A DNA stretch of 18,695 bases from Rhodospirillaceae bacterium (lineage in GTDB: Bacteria; Pseudomonadota; Alphaproteobacteria; MPNO01; UBA2964), in NCBI GenBank assembly GCA_018660305.1, contig JABJKO010000262.1, positions 1 through 18,695 on the forward strand. The letters are read 5' to 3'. Of this stretch, positions 17,329 to 18,695 are shown one piece after another (position 1 is the stretch's first letter; every line of letters starts with the position of its first letter). The notes below the pieces were generated by a model. That model made no database searches. It was not told the origin of the DNA and saw only the letters and a program-made list of their open reading frames with translations. A program made the position numbers and the translations under genes.

Positions 17329-17751
17329 CTATTTATTGAGCGACGCCGTGTAGTAAAGCCCGCGCCCGCTGGCAATCAGCTTGTCGTCGCCATCGAACAC
17401 CTCCGCCTCGGCGGTGGAGAAGGTTCCCCCGGCCCGAATGATCCGTCCGACGGCCCTCAGGTCGCCGGGCTTTGCCGCTCGGTGATAATCAACCCGGAGG
17501 TCAACCGTTGGCGCCGGCGCCCCGAACTTCGCCGCAATCATGAAATCCGCCGCAACATCGACCAGCGCCCCCAAGATGCCACCATGGGTAACCTTGGCCT
17601 TGGGGTTGGAAATCATCTCCTCGCGCCAGGTCATGGTGATCGTAATGCTATCCTCATCCAGGCTATCGATTTTCAGCCCCATCCAGGCATTGAAATGATT
17701 GGCAACTAATCTTTCCTGCAGTTTGTCGGCGGCGACGACGTTTTCAGCCAT
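17329..17751 (-). CDS. PaaI-family hotdog-fold acyl-CoA thioesterase
   Basis: This 140-residue protein has a single hotdog domain. The family motif HGGILGALVDVAADF (56-70) is intact, with HGG at 56-58 and Asp65 in the catalytic or dimer position. The following strands TVDLRVDYHRAAKPGDL and ASGRGLYY match PaaI/YdiI-type thioesterases. Substrates are usually phenylacetyl- or other medium acyl-CoA thioesters; none can be named here. The start has AAAGGAG at six bases, a strong ribosome site. Its 3' neighbour is the flavin-reductase-domain gene, which may share its transcript, and motA lies divergently on the other side. Confidence 0.92.
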   Translation of the reverse strand: MAENVVAADKLQERLVANHFNAWMGLKIDSLDEDSITITMTWREEMISNPKAKVTHGGILGALVDVAADFMIAAKFGAPAPTVDLRVDYHRAAKPGDLRAVGRIIRAGGTFSTAEAEVFDGDDKLIASGRGLYYTASLNK

Positions 17752-17883
17752 TTTCAGCTCCTTTACCGGTTGCGCCTACCCTGTCGCCGGGGACGGATTC
17801 GGTCAAGAGCACCAGGCAAATTCCCGAACTCGACAAAATAGGCCATAACCCATTGAAAATACTAGATAATGTGACCAACAGGC

Positions 17884-17898
17884 TTAACCGCTTCTTAA
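17884..17898 (+). promoter_or_regulatory. CtrA-type binding site upstream of motA
   Basis: TTAA at 17884-17887 and TTAA at 17895-17898 are separated by exactly seven bases (CCGCTTC), the full TTAA-N7-TTAA CtrA consensus. Both halves extend to CTTAACC, one helical turn apart. It is 57 bases before the motA ATG. CtrA controls motility genes in many alphaproteobacteria, which makes this site credible. I saw no other exact copy in the window. Confidence 0.65.
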
Positions 17899-17955
17899 CC
17901 CAAATCCGCCATCGTGCGAAGCAATGCCCGTTCCGGGTGAAATTGAGGTCCAGCA

Positions 17956-18695
17956 ATGTTTCTACTCATCGGCTCCGTGATCGTCCTCGCCAGTGTTCTC
18001 GGCGGTTATATGGCGATGGGTGGCAAGCTCGGGGTGCTATGGCAGCCTTTCGAGGCGGTGATCATTATCGGTGCGGCGGTGGGCGCCTTTATCATTGGCA
18101 ACCCGAAAGCCGTCATCGGACGCACCCTGAAAGGCTTCGGCCATGCCTTTAAGGGGCCAAAATACAGCAAGGACGACTATATCGAGTTGCTGTCCCTGCT
18201 CTACCAGATCTTCAAGACCGCGAAAAGCAAGGGCATGCTGGCACTCGAATCTCATATTGAGAACCCGGAAGACAGTGATCTCTTCAACGAATTCCCCGTC
18301 TTCAACGCCGACCACCATGTGGTGACCTTCACTTGCGATTATCTCCGGATGATCAGTCTCGGCACCGAAAGCCCCCATGAGCTTGAGGCCCTGATGGATG
18401 AAGAACTTGAAATCCACCACCATGAACAACACCAGGTAGCCGGTGCTGTTCAGGCAATGGCAGACGCCCTCCCAGCACTCGGGATTGTCGCGGCGGTGCT
18501 CGGTGTTATTAAAACCATGGGGTCAATCCAGGAACCGCCGGAAGTTCTCGGTAAGCTGATCGGTGGTGCGCTTGTCGGGACGTTCCTCGGCGTGTTTGTC
18601 GCATACGGTTTTTGCGGCCCTCTCGCGACGACACTGACAGCAAAGTATGACGCTGATAGTAAGTATTTCTCCTGCATGAAAGCCGGAATTCTTGC
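17956..18695 (+). CDS. motA: Flagellar motor stator protein MotA, N-terminal part (runs off the window)
   Basis: About 246 codons are present and the frame is open to the window end. MFLLIGSVIVLASVLGGYMA opens a membrane segment, and a second follows at about 36-52 (FEAVIIIGAAVGAFIIGNPK). A cytoplasmic region then carries charged residues, and the pair of C-terminal segments begins with ALPALGIVAAVLGVIKTMGSI and continues with GGALVGTFLGVFVAYGF. The PALGIVAAVLG motif holds the conserved proline of the proton channel. MotA with MotB forms the proton-conducting stator in the inner membrane. The ATG follows GAGG at seven bases. A CtrA-type site lies upstream and motB probably follows beyond the window. 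Confidence 0.95.
   Translation, partial: MFLLIGSVIVLASVLGGYMAMGGKLGVLWQPFEAVIIIGAAVGAFIIGNPKAVIGRTLKGFGHAFKGPKYSKDDYIELLSLLYQIFKTAKSKGMLALESHIENPEDSDLFNEFPVFNADHHVVTFTCDYLRMISLGTESPHELEALMDEELEIHHHEQHQVAGAVQAMADALPALGIVAAVLGVIKTMGSIQEPPEVLGKLIGGALVGTFLGVFVAYGFCGPLATTLTAKYDADSKYFSCMKAGIL

Overview
The window looks like chromosomal DNA from a free-living, motile, aerobic, GC-rich alphaproteobacterium, probably near the Rhodospirillales. The lineage is inferred from gene content, a CtrA-type site (TTAA-N7-TTAA) upstream of motA, and a Mg-type HemB. No 16S rRNA or other marker is present to confirm it. Eighteen protein genes are supported: sixteen complete and two cut by the window edges. I found no tRNA, rRNA, insertion sequence or CRISPR array. 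No gene-free stretch exceeds 300 bases; the longest are 12904-13122, 17752-17955 and 1669-1850.

Layout. (1) 1-1668: the C-terminal end of a methyl-accepting chemotaxis protein (+) converges, across a strong hairpin, on a membrane-anchored ClpP/crotonase-fold protein (-) whose expected serine motif is degenerate. (2) 1851-7277: a mainly leftward accessory cluster. It holds two TauD/TfdA-type 2-oxoglutarate/Fe(II) dioxygenases, a PhyH-type dioxygenase, an alpha/beta hydrolase and a six-Asp-box beta-propeller protein. An unrecognised, more A+T-rich gene on the opposite strand interrupts it. (3) 7399-9918: two tandem paralogous MFS transporters, divergent from the cluster. (4) 9992-12327: an O-acetylhomoserine sulfhydrylase-like PLP enzyme (metY type) followed by hemB. 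(5) 12340-12903: a small lipoprotein on the minus strand. (6) 13123-16732: a membrane-anchored penicillin-acylase-family Ntn hydrolase and a threonine ammonia-lyase with a C-terminal ACT domain, closely spaced. (7) 16745-17751 (-): a flavin-reductase-domain protein and a PaaI-type hotdog thioesterase. (8) 17956 to the end (+): the start of motA.

How the genes may work together. Genes 1851-9918 read as an uptake-and-oxidation module: paired MFS carriers bring in a small organic compound, a hydrolase opens an ester, amide or lactone, and three non-haem iron oxygenases hydroxylate or cleave the product. No gene names the substrate. The adjacent sulfhydrylase makes a sulfur-containing substrate possible, but there is no sulfite reductase or sulfonate ABC importer in view. 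This cluster is the best candidate here for an undescribed system. The remaining genes look like ordinary metabolism, and the motility genes at both ends are separate from it.
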